Assembly (NCBI GenBank): GCA_008931825.1
Contig: QXVZ01006752.1
Span: 1-21,004, forward strand
Length of the DNA: 21,004 bases
From: Phallusia fumigata
Taxonomy: Eukaryota > Chordata > Ascidiacea > Phlebobranchia > Ascidiidae
Reading direction: 5' to 3'
This document shows positions 1 through 11,100 of the stretch, piece by piece. The position numbers were made by a program, and so were the translations under genes. Below the pieces are notes generated by a model. That model saw only the letters and a program-made list of their open reading frames with translations. It had not been told where the DNA came from and made no database searches. How positions within the stretch are numbered: position 1 is the first letter of the stretch; every line of letters begins with the position of its first letter.

Positions 1-826
1 GAGTGTTAATTTTCTCATCCGGCCGCAAACCTCACGTATTAGTGTGTTTTGGAGCGTCGGGGGCTGCAGACAGTCATAGGTTGTGTAAACAATGAACGAT
101 GCGTGCTTCCATTCACCAAGAAACAATAACTGTTGCCAAGTTGTTTCCCTGTCTGGGTGTGGAAAAAAAACTAACAAGCTTGAAAAATGCCCCTTTACAT
201 CGTAAAATATGTTGGGTCTCTTTTGAAAACGTTGTTAGTTTTGAGATAATAGCAAGAAACCTTTGTTGTGCCAAAGTTTTTGTATGTTTGTTAAGTTGAT
301 TATCAAGTGTTTCACAGGGATTTAAATGATACTTATGACAAACCTTTCGAAAATCGAAACACCACATAGTTTTGTCATTATTGGTATGCAAAGATATGTT
401 ACCTTGTTAATGTTTATGCAAATAAACAAATCATAACTTCAAAATAACATGTTTTTAAGATAATATTTATCGTTTTGGTGGTAAATGAAAAATATTTTGT
501 TTAACATTTTGCAAATGAGTTACAAATTGTGAGTCTGTTCAATAGAGGTAAACAGTTTCGTTCAAGATTTGTTTCAACTGTTGCCCTTGTGTTATCTAAA
601 AGTTTATTATGGCATATATATCAAACATCAACTAAAGGATAATTAATTTTGATGGATAATTAAGGATCATTTTGGGTGCACAGTCCAAATTTTAAAAACA
701 GATGTCGCATTATATAAGTTTTTTTATCTCCAACAAAGTGAAATGATGTGAAAATTGTCACCAACAATTTCATTCCGGCAAATCTGGACATTAAAGTGCT
801 AATCAGCAGATCCCGCATTAAAACTT

Positions 827-827
827 N
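827..827. other. Assembly gap (single N)
   Basis: A single N joins two contigs. Unlike the other four Ns, no repeated sequence is evident on its two sides, so it may be a base-call ambiguity or a true small gap. Confidence 0.7.
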
Positions 828-1382
828 AAAGCTAGCTTCGTGTAATGAATTGTGTGTAGTTTGTTTGAAAAGACTTGAAAACTTCTATAGTGTATAAGAT
901 TTGAGCATAACGCTGTAGCTATCCGACAAGATTTTTAAAAACGATATTTCATAGTTGACTGCACGAAGCTCGTTATCAAACCTGTTTTAAATGGGCGATG
1001 TAGATCTTCGAGTTTGGTTTATTGCCAAGATAACGCATAATGTCAAAAGATATCAAATCATTTGGTCGCAGATGTCGTTGAACTTATTTAATCGATATGA
1101 GCATTTAACGACCCTTTATGATGTCTTAGACATAAAGATACCCGTCCCATACAGCTAATGTATGCATCTTATGAATATTCATAGGCCAGTTAAGCAAGAC
1201 ATACCGTTGATAGACGTCGTCCCCTGGGCAATTGTAACCAGTTTTGCGGTCAATACTTTATGCATCTCTTCAAAGCCATTAAAGGCGACGCTCGTTTAAT
1301 GATTAAGCGTCGCTTGTGTTTTAAATTCCGAGGGCGCGGAGTTCAAAGCGCACTTGCTGTAATTTGTGGAAGGATAAAGTTG

Positions 1383-1518
1383 TGACGTCATGTAGGTGAT
1401 TAATGACGTCACATAATTTTTCGGTGATGCTGTTTGTGGTTCTTGTGTGTGGCGGTGTTCGCCGCAATACTGAAGCGATGTCAGTTATCTATGACGCCAT
1501 AAACAAGTGATGACGTCA
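1383..1518. promoter_or_regulatory. Cluster of three TGACGTCA (CRE/ATF-like) octamers
   Basis: Perfect palindromic TGACGTCA occurs at 1383-1390, 1404-1411 and 1511-1518, with near matches (TGACGCCA, TGACATCA) beside them. In animals this octamer binds CREB/ATF bZIP factors. The octamer is also frequent elsewhere in the window, including in coding exons, so a regulatory role here is only a possibility. Confidence 0.35.
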
Positions 1519-2727
1519 CGCCACAAGCTTGCCGGGCTGTTACACGTGTGTATGTGACATCATAATGAATTCACCCATGTAGTTGTTTTAAAACGTCAAA
1601 GATATTTTATTTGTAGACGCACAATCCGAACTGAGATTTACTTGAGCGTTTTATCCCCGGTCGTGAATTAACTTTGTTGTTTCACGCCCGTTCCCCTCCG
1701 CTTCACAAAAACAAGGCCATGAGTAGGTCCCACTCTGTTGCTGTTCCTCGCAAAAGTCGATTAATAGCGCTGCTTCTACAACCAAACTTGGTTCGTTCCA
1801 ACACTTCTGTTGTTGTAAACGGTGCGAGAAATTACTTGGCCCTTCCCGGTTGTTGATGTTTCAAACCCGTCTATGCGTTCAGTTTCAACCCGACTCGGTT
1901 TGAAGTGGTCTGCGCTTCAGGCATTATACCATTTGCCCTGCGCTGGTGTTATAGCAGTTTGGGGTAACATCTGCTCCGCTCGTTACGGTTGTTAGCTAAT
2001 TCAACCAATTCCGTTTGGAGCTTTAACACGTCGAGGCGAAGGAGTTGGAATAATGAAGATGTGATAGATGGTAAAAATATTTTCGGTGAAAAAGTAGCGA
2101 AAAGTAAAAAAAATTAGGGCTATAAAAAAGTAACATTATGGAGGGCGCCTAATGCTAAAACATATTGGAACTAAAATGAAATGAAAATATGTACATCTTT
2201 CTAGTAGGGACCAAACTTAAAAAGGTGATATCCACTGTTTACAAGCGATAAGCCTTGTTACTCGCCTAAAACAAATTTTCACAAATCTCACCCGAAAAAG
2301 GACAAGCCTTATCGGTTTACCGCGGCATCAAACAATTAAAGACAATTGCCCACTTTCAAACACTCCCCCTCCCACCGCCCCAATGACGCCCCCCCCAAAA
2401 TCGACCCCAAATCTTCCATCGCTTGATATCTTCAGTGTGTCAGCAGAGTATCGAGTTACAGGAATGTGGTGCGCAGTGTGGCCGCTTTTTTAACGGTGTG
2501 CGGTAAAACAAACGACGATATTCGGTACTTTAGATTCGGACACTCCACTGGACGCGGGTCATGGGTCGTTGACCGCTCTCAATTTCTCACAGGGCCTTGC
2601 GAAAATCGCTCGCTTTAATCCCCAATGTATGACCTGACTTCAGTGATCGCCTGTTCACGTGTTTGGTCAAAACTGGAAACGTTGTGGTTAAATCAAACCT
2701 CTAAAGAGTAGCTCAATAAAAACATAA

Positions 2728-2815
2728 CTGCCAGAGAACTTGTATAAAGTGAATACATTTTATTACAAACCTTTCGACAATAAAGTGTATTCATTATATA
2801 CAAGTTCTTTGGCAG
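2728..2815 (+). repeat. 37-bp imperfect inverted repeat with 14-nt loop (pre-miRNA-like hairpin or foldback element)
   Basis: The arms 2728-2764 and 2779-2815 are reverse complements except at four positions, around loop 2765-2778. As a + strand RNA, three of the four are G-U wobbles (2734/2809, 2749/2794, 2758/2785) and one is an A-A mismatch (2747/2796), so 36 of 37 positions pair. Length, stem and loop are in the range of animal miRNA precursors. No flanking target-site duplication is obvious, though a MITE-like foldback remains possible. Confidence 0.6.
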
Positions 2816-4267
2816 CAACTCCGTATGTTACTAACTAAAGAAAGATGTTCTTTCTCTTTTTTTGTCCGGTAAAATTCACTACAAGGCGAAATTAAAGATC
2901 ATAAAGTTTAAACATATCGAACCTTGAAATGTACTTTACTGGAACTGACGATTTTGTTAAGTTTGCGCTTAGGAATCCGAACTTTTCGTTGATGTACCTC
3001 GTACATATGTATAAAGGAAGGGATTTTAACTACCCCATTTTCCAGCTAAACCTATTCCCGACTCCCTATAGGAACCCAAAGCGGTTGAAATATTCGCCCT
3101 TTTTCTTTTTTTTGATAAATATCAGTGCGACGATCTACGTATTTGTGGGCACCAAAGGTTCCCTTCCCCAAACCTAACCCACACAGCCCCCTTAATATAA
3201 AGTTACGCGTCCGAACAATGTGGCAGCCAGACACCGGACACTAAAAGACACCTGACGTGATTTTGTAGCAAACATATCTTATCCTGATTCTTCCCCAACC
3301 GTCGATCTCTCTTGATATTTTCCGAAACCGGGGTAAAAACCTCTTTTGTCCAGGAACTATTTAAATTCCAATTGCACGGCTGTATCCTTTGTCTTCTATT
3401 CGATGTTCTGCCCCATTTTCGAACCCTAAATTCGAATGCATTGTCCCACATGCAATCCGATCTATGGGGGGTGGGGGTATTTCATGGGGTAATTGCACAA
3501 TCGGTATATTTCCAATCATTCATGTGCACCCCCACGTACCGACCTTCTTGTGTTTTCATCATTGAGAAAAGCCCCCTTGGCCCCCGTACCACACCCGCAC
3601 GGACTTGGGGTTATGTTTCAGCCCCACATTTCGCAAAAACAAGTTCCCCGACTTGTTTGTCTGATGCGTTGAGACTATGACGTTTTTTTCTAGACAATTC
3701 GTCTTGTTTTGAGAAATGTTTTGCTTGTGAGCAGTCCCCCGGAACCACTGATTAATTTTGCCTTCCTTACTCTGTTGTGTTGAACCAGCTTGACAAATGT
3801 TTACTATATTTTTCTCTTAGGAAGTGGTGTGCATTTCTACTTTGTTGCAAACCCTAAATAAGCCGTAACCAAGAGAGGCTGTGGTTAGCTGTTTAAATTA
3901 ACATGTAATGACATTTTTTGTGCACCAAACCGCTTGACAAGTTGTAAACATACTTTTCACGACACTGTTATTGCGTTTAACAGCTAAAACTTAATTCGTA
4001 AAGCCTTGATCAGAAAATGGGTGAGGCGTGTCGAAATATTTTCGCTTGCAATCGTAAAGGCAGCGAGGTGTGGCCACGACGTCACTCTTCCGGTACATTG
4101 TGATTCTTGTCTATTCCCCCCTAACTACCAGGACATCCACCCTTATGACTGAATCGTGGATAATCAAAACAGTTTTTAAACACTTAACTTTGTAGTATAA
4201 CTATTGTTGTACCGGTTGATGTAACAACAATTTAGCGTGCCGAAGGGGGTCAGTTAACATTTTTGTT

Positions 4268-4738
4268 GACTTTTACCGCTTTAACATGGCAAATAACCCC
4301 CACACGCCAAACCCTGAAAATATCGACCTCAACCTGCGCACAGAAACCTCATGTTCGTGTTTACACCCGAGCGGTTTGTACCCCAAAACAATGCCCCCCT
4401 TTATCCCTCTAACTCGACCCACGACGACGCACATGTTTGACGTCATCGTTCGAAAAGTCAAAAGTAACGAATCAATTCCGGTTTGACCGAAATAGATTTT
4501 GTNGACTTTTACCGCTTTAACATGGCAAATAACCCCCACACGCCAAACCCTGAAAATATCGACCTCAACCTGCGCACAGAAACCTCATGTTCGTGTTTAC
4601 ACCCGAGCGGTTTGTACCCCAAAACAATGCCCCCCTTTATCCCTCTAACTCGACCCACGACGACGCACATGTTTGACGTCATCGTTCGAAAAGTCAAAAG
4701 TAACGAATCAATTCCGGTTTGACCGAAATAGATTTTGT
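4268..4738. repeat. Perfect 235-bp direct repeat across N 4503 (unmerged contig overlap)
   Basis: 4268-4502 and 4504-4738 are identical, with only the N between them. Perfect identity next to a gap, in a locus whose alleles differ by percents, is the mark of two contig ends from the same haplotype that were not merged. A short open frame inside (MANNPHTPNP...) is duplicated along with it and is not a gene. Confidence 0.9.
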
Positions 4739-4996
4739 GTTGTTGCTGTATTGGGTTAGAAAGTCGCGGCAGATCGATAACTTGACCTACGTTCAATTTT
4801 GTGCACATGTTGTTGGTTGTTACAGGTATTACGTAAGATATGTTAAGATTTGTTTTTGCCTCTTTGGGAACGCTTCCTCGTAGTTTACTTCGTAAAAGCT
4901 GTTACATTTAAAAATCTATGGTTTTATTAGTAACGTACGTTTGTAGAAAATATTCTGTTCTAGTGTTGTTAACTTTTTCTACTATTGTTTTTTCAG

Positions 4997-5101
4997 AATA
5001 TCCTGATAGTGACCAACGACAAGTTGAGATGAATCATCCAGAAGCAAATAGACAACATTACTCGTCACCGCTAGATGGCGCCCAGGAGCAACATATATCT
5101 G
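4997..5101 (+). CDS. sall: Sall exon a, haplotype-A copy
   Basis: It is bounded by the polypyrimidine acceptor TTTTTTCAG and a donor GTAGGT. It starts with the last two bases of a codon and ends in phase 1. Joining to 5223 gives ...[13 protein letters not shown].... It encodes a polar segment with an in-frame ATG at 5029 whose -3 base is G, so translation could begin here if the upstream exon is untranslated. The donor is the weaker form of the allele's GTAAGT at 6808. Confidence 0.75.
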
Positions 5102-8100
5102 GTAGGTCGTAAAGCTTTTGCTGTTAGACTTTCACTCCCGATATCATTTAGCCCCAAACGTTTTATTCCGTATTTGAATTTTCCTAACCATTCATTCGAC
5201 AACTCCATTTTTTACTTAACAGATCGCCATGCTGAGGAAGAGAGACACCACTACTCTATGTACCACGACAATCAGCAAACTCCACCTGCGTACCAGCAAC
5301 AAGCAGATCACCATTCGCCAACACCAGCTGCACCATCTTTACCGGACCATCCTCTCACCAACGGACACCATACGTTCAACGAAAGCGACAATCAGCTTTG
5401 TATTGATGAGGATCAAGAGGTTGTTGATGAAGAGAAAGGTTTGGAGGAACAGCATCCCAAACCGTCATCGGAGTGCACTGCTAGTTTGGAACACGGTGTG
5501 TCACCAGCACTGGTGTCTCCGTTGGTTGATGAAAACGAACATATGTCTGGTGTGAGTAAAGACCAGCTTGCCACCAGCCCCCTTGCTGACAGTGTTTCCA
5601 GAAGGAGAAGCGATTCTTCCACAGGGAAGCAGAGCGAAATCCAAGCGCTCCGGGAGCAGATCAACATGATCCAACAGCAGCACGCCTACCAGATCCAGAT
5701 GATACAGTACTTGCAGTGGCAACTTAATATACTCTCACAACAGCGGCAGCAGCAACAGCCGGACAGGGCTATGGCTCCACTCAACAATCTCCCAATGGCA
5801 CAAATGATGCCCAACATGGCGGGGTCCGATCCGGCTAAAATCGCCTCTCTAGCCGCTGCGGCGTCTTTAAACGCGACCAAAAACGGAGCCAGGACAGGTA
5901 CATCCCCACCGGAGCAGCTCCGCGATCGATTTGATGACGTAGCCACGCGACAGGCGATGACGTCACCCGAGGAGAAACGAGAGGCGATGTTTGGGCCGAA
6001 AATGGGCGCCTCGCCCCGCAGTAGTGGCGAAGACGTTATGAGGAACCCCTTTACACAGGCGATGCAGCAACAACAGCCTTCCCCGTTCTCGAGCCTCGTT
6101 CACGGGTTCGGGCGTCCAGGAAACTCACTTCCCGAGCACGTGACCGCTCTACTGCGAAAAAACATCGCTTCGGGTCTGGCCGGGGACGTCACCAACATGA
6201 AGTCCTTTTCCAAAATGGACGCGAGCGCGGTGTCGCCGCCGGAGATGAGTCGTAAGGTGGCGCCGTCTAGCGGCGGGGTTTCGGCGAGTGAAGCGCGAAA
6301 GCAGCAGCAGAGAGCTATGGAAGGAGTGCCGGGCGACAACGAACCGCTTGTGAAAAACCAATGTCGGACTTGCAGAAGAATTTTAAGCTGTCCGAGCGCA
6401 TTGAAACTTCATTACAGAACTCATACTNCAATTCCGGTTTGACCGAAATAGATTTTGTTTTGTTGCTGTGTGGGGTTAGAAAGATAACTTGACCCACGCT
6501 CAATTTTGTGCACATGTTGTTTGTTTCGTTACAGGGATTACGTGAGATATGTTAAGATTTGTTTTTGCCTCTTTGGGAACGCATCCTAGTAGTTTACTTC
6601 GTAAAAGCTGTTACATTTAAAAATCTATGGTTTTATTAGTAACGTACGTTTGTAGAAAATATTCTGTTCTAGTGTTGTTAACATTTTCTATTGTTTTTTC
6701 AGAATATCCTGATAGTGACCAACGACAAATTGAGATGAATCATCCAGAAGCAAATAGACAACCTTACTCGTCACCGCTAGATGGCGCCCAGGAGCAACAT
6801 ATATCTGGTAAGTCGTAAAGCTTCGGCTGTTAGACTTTTACNTGATAGTGACCAACGACAAATTGAGATGAATCATCCAGAAGCAAATAGACAACCTTAC
6901 TCGTCACCGCTAGATGGCGCCCAGGAGCAACATATATCTGGTAAGTCGTAAAGCTTCGGCTGTTAGACTTTTACTCCGATATCATTTAGCCCCAAACGTT
7001 TTATTCCGTATTTGAATTTTCCTAACCATTCATTCGACAACTCCATTTTTTACTTAACAGATCGCCATGCTGAGGAAGAGAGGCAACACTACTCTATGTA
7101 CCACGAAAACCAGCAAACTCTACCTGCGTACCAGCAGCAAGCAGATCACCATTCGCCAACACCAGCTGCACCATCTTTACCGGACCATCCTCTCACCAAC
7201 GGACACCATACGTTCAACGAAAGCGACAATCAGCTTTGTATTGATGAGGATCAAGAGGTTGTTGATGAAGAGAAAGGTTTGGAGGAACAGCATCTGAAAC
7301 CGTCATCAGAGTGCACTGATAGTTTGGAACACGATGTGTCACCAGCACTGGTGTCTCCGTTGGTTGATGAAAACGAACATATGTCTGGTGTGAGTAAAGA
7401 CCAGCTTGTCACCAGCCCCCTTGCTGACAGTGTTTCCAGAAAGAGAAGCGATTCTTCCACAGGGAAGCAGAGCGAGATCCAAGCGCTCCGGGAGCAGATC
7501 AACATGATCCAACAGCAGCACGCCTATCAGATCCAGATGATACAGTACTTGCAGTGGCAACTTAACATACTCTCACAACAGCGGCAACAGCAACAGCCGG
7601 ACAGGTCAATGGCTCCACTCAACAATCTCCCAATGGCACAAATGATGCCCAACATGGCGGGGTCCGATCAGGCTAAAATCGCCTCTCTAGCCGCTGCAGC
7701 GTCTTTAAATGCGACCAAAAACGGGGCCAGGACAGGTACATCTCCACCGGAGCAGCTCCGCGATCGATATGATGACGTAGCTACGCGACAGGCGATGACG
7801 TCACCAGAGGAGAAGCGAGATGCGATGTTTGGGCCGAAAATGGGCGCCTCGCCCCGCAGTAGTGGCGAAGACGCCATGAGGAACCCCTTTACACAGGCGA
7901 TGCAGCAACAACAGCCTTCCCCGTTCTCGAGCCTCGTTCACGGGTTCGGTCGTCCAGGAAACTCACTTCCCGAGCACGTGACCGCTCTACTGCGCAAAAA
8001 CATCGCGTCGGGTCTGGCCGGTGACGTCACCAGCATGAAGTCCTTTTCCAAAATGGACGCGAGCGCGGTGTCGCCGCCGGAGATGATTCGTAAGGTGGCG

Positions 8101-11100
8101 CCGTCTAGCGGCGGGGTTTCGGCGAGTGAAGCGCGAAAGCAGCAGCAGAGAGCTATGGAAGGAGTGCCGGGCGACAACGAACCGCTTGTGAAAAACCAAT
8201 GTCGGACTTGCAGAAGAATTTTAAGCTGTCCGAGCGCATTGAAACTTCATTACAGAACTCATACTGGTAAGAATGTTCATTAAATGTTTGTCATAAGCCT
8301 GTGGTGCACACAATTTAATTTGGGCAGATGCGTGCTATTAATTTGTTGTTTCTTCATTTTAAAGTTTATCGCTAGTATTCGGGATTTTGCATGCTGGTTA
8401 GTGTTTACAATCTGCCGGTATAAATCAAGCGCTTTTTCCTCTACAGGGGAACGTCCCTACCAATGTGACCTCTGCTCCCGTGCGTTCACCACTAGAGGGA
8501 ACCTTCGCACCCACTACAGCAGCGTCCACAGACGAGAGCTTCCACCAGCTTCCGCTTCAAGTGCGACATCTATCGGTAGACGGGGTGGCAATGCTGCTCC
8601 GCGCAGCCATGCTTGCCCATTGTGCAGCAGTGTGTTCGACGACCAGTCGGCTTTCGCGCAGCACATGCAGATTCACGCGCTGGCCAACAAACAGCAACAG
8701 GATCAGTTGTTCGCGATGAAACAGCAGATGGCACAGCAAGGTGTGGTAACGTCGTAATGTCCTTTTCCGACACCAGAAATAGAACGGAAGAAAGTTTCAA
8801 TTTTTGAAGTTAACATGTTTGCTTTACTTGTAACAAGATAGTGAAATGTTTATACGCAATCGTCCTGATATAGTGAAGGTAATGGATTTCGTGAAAAATC
8901 AAACCTGTATGTAAAGTCATTGTCTAAAAAAACGATATAAATTAGTGCCACAAAGCTTGCATTAGAATCTTGCATCAAAATAAGTAAAAAGATTCCCAAT
9001 TGCTAGTCTTGTATCTAATTAGCCTTTTGTAACCCTCAGATCATCCATCAATGGTGGTTGGTCGACCCCTGCCCTCCCTAAAGCCGCCCGCACTCCCCCA
9101 ACTCAGCCCACCTGTCGATATGACGTCACAACACGACGTCACAAAACCGCAGATGACATCACAGCGCCCAGAATCGCCGTCCGAGCGAAAAAGTGAACCC
9201 CGTTATCCAGTGATAAAAAGCGAGCCAATTTCGGAGCCGCGAGATGGCGCAAGAGATGCAAGTGCTTTGGATTTGTCGCATCCAAGCAATGCTGGTAGCA
9301 ATAATGACGAAAAGGTCGTCAATAGTCCTGCTGGGAATTCGCCGACTGATTTTTCGGAAGGACGCAGTCCACCAAGCAGGTAAGTTCCATAAGTGGGTTT
9401 CGATCGAGCTGGTGGCGGTGGACCGTATCGGTAGCAAAGTGTTTTGCCAACTGTGTCTGTCGTATTATGATGTTGAAAGAGCGATAAAGCACGTATAAAA
9501 TAAGAAAAGTTTAACCATTAAAAAAGTGTAGCACTAGGCTCACACTAAGTGTTCAAAATTACTGCTTCTGTTAATTATACCATTTACAACCACTTGGTTA
9601 TTCAGTAGAATTTTTAATGTTACCTCATGTGGCATAAAAAAAAACACGATTCATACCTGTAATCTGTTGAGTCGGTTCGACACGACCTACGTCAGGTCTT
9701 TGGCTGCCTCACGCTTATTCTATTTCTGAATTCTTTGTTACCGCAAAACAAAACTGAACCTGAATCTTATTGTTATTTTGATTAGATACCCGGACGAGGA
9801 GACGAGCTTTGCTCAACAACGCCAACGACTGCTCGCTGCCCAACAGGATTTGAAACCGTTGAAAGAAGAAAACGAGGTAAACAAACATTCCTTCCACAAT
9901 TTATTACGTTAACGAAAATACTAACATAAAGTAAACTAACACACAACTAGCGCAGTAACACCTAGAAACATGATGATTATATTTGTAACCGTTTGTTTTG
10001 CGTGCAGCACTATAATGAAGAGCAGGCTCCACTGCAGTTGGTCCGACCTGGACTCGACAGCGCCTCCTGTGGCAGCCCATCAAGCGAGTCGTCGTCGGTT
10101 GATCAACAAAGATCAATGCTGAGCGAGGAACAGCGGTATGCTTTAAAGGTAGGTAAAGTATGTTCGGTTTTGTAGGTAACATTTGTTGTATTAGCCCTGT
10201 TACCAAAAGGATAATGTTGTTTAATTAAAAACATAACTGCAATACAATAAAACGAGAAAACTATCGTTTTTTTGCACTACGTAACGAATCGTTTTTGTTG
10301 TATAGCGACCTTTCGGCGATGACGACATGTCGAGTCACCCGGATGCAAAACGCAGTACGCCACGTCATTGGTGCGACCTGTGCAAAAAGCAGTTCTCGTC
10401 CGCCAGCTCCCTGCAAATCCACACACGCACTCACACCGGAGAAAAGCCCTACGCTTGCAACGTATGTAGTCGCGCGTTCTCTACAAAGGGAAATTTAAAG
10501 GTTGGTCCCCGCGTGCCGGAAAGTTTGTGGTGTTCTTTGCCTTGCCCGTTTTTGTAAACGCCTTTTTTCATGTTTGCCTTTAATTTTTGTGTGAACAAAA
10601 ATTCTCACATCATGGGGGTTCACCACAGTCCTTCCAACACCCGGAGGGCACTTACGTGGTCTTGAGTGATATTGAAAATCCATCGTTACGGCGAAAGTGT
10701 TGGTAATGTAAAGTACAGACAATCTACTATAAATATCTAACTGAAAATCACGTTTTAATGCCCGTTCCCAAACACCAAGGGCTACAAAATGACAAAAAGT
10801 CTGCGCTCACTTCTCGGCCAATGACCGTGATCCCCAAAAATTTGGTTTTATTTCCACGACAATCTTAATCGTTAGTGTTTCCGCCCAACAGGTTCACATG
10901 GGGACCCACGTGTGGGGTGCCGGGGGCTCCAGGCGGGGACGTCGCGTCTCCATGGACAACCCCATTATGTCGTCATGGATGAAGAATTCAACAAGCGTTG
11001 ATCACATGACATCCGGCCCGTCCGGTATCCATGGAGGAGAGGCAAGCTCCGCAGCGCCACCCAGAGATCCCGGTACTTCAGCGGTTGCTTCAATTTACCA

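Larger units (their letters stand above)
1..4996. other. Upstream or 5'-intronic DNA of Sall, no recognised coding exon
   Basis: Open frames here are short and lack domain similarity or good splice borders. The contents I can support are the CRE-like cluster (1383-1518), a hairpin (2728-2815), a C-rich tract (about 2366-2398), a 12-bp palindrome ATGAATATTCAT at 1171-1182, and a contig-overlap duplication (4268-4738). Exon a requires an upstream exon ending in phase 1; I could not find it here, so it is unrecognised or lies left of the window. Confidence 0.6.
4709..8265. repeat. Diverged duplication of the Sall exon a-b region (two haplotypes in series)
   Basis: 4709-6427 aligns with 6429-8265 (after removal of the 133-bp overlap at 6842). 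There are small indels in non-coding parts, about 3% difference in exon b, and identical zinc-finger sequence. Copy A stops at N 6428, one base before the splice donor, and copy B starts in upstream DNA. Both are expected from allelic contigs, not from a tandem duplication. Confidence 0.85.

Noticed and set aside
1674-1856. Open frame containing MSRSHSV..., considered as the spalt N-terminal MSRRKQ exon
   Set aside because: Only MSR matches; the following residues do not resemble the spalt repressor motif and there is no fitting phase-1 donor.
3312-3680. 122-codon open frame on the + strand
   Set aside because: It lies in pyrimidine-rich DNA with few chances for stops, has no domain similarity, no splice context, and an unbiased, Phe/Ser/Pro/Leu-rich composition expected of such DNA.
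4286-4722. Two identical short open frames (MANNPHTPNP...)
   Set aside because: They are the same DNA written twice across N 4503, so identity is not evidence of conservation, and no similarity to any protein family was recognised.
4918-5112. Open frame starting like a signal peptide (MVLLVTYVC...)
   Set aside because: Its hydrophobic part is the polypyrimidine tract and branch region of the intron before Sall exon a; the acceptor TTTTTTCAG is strong.
4997-8266. True tandem duplication of Sall
   Set aside because: The copies are truncated exactly at gaps, differ at allelic-like levels, and share one set of downstream exons; a haplotype artefact is simpler.
9715-9735. ATTCTATTTCTGAAT resembling an ascidian spliced-leader sequence
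   Set aside because: The match is partial, lies inside a Sall intron, and has no donor or snRNA-like structure after it.
9904-10206. 100-codon open frame on the - strand
   Set aside because: It overlaps Sall exon f antisense and has no domain similarity or codon-use support.
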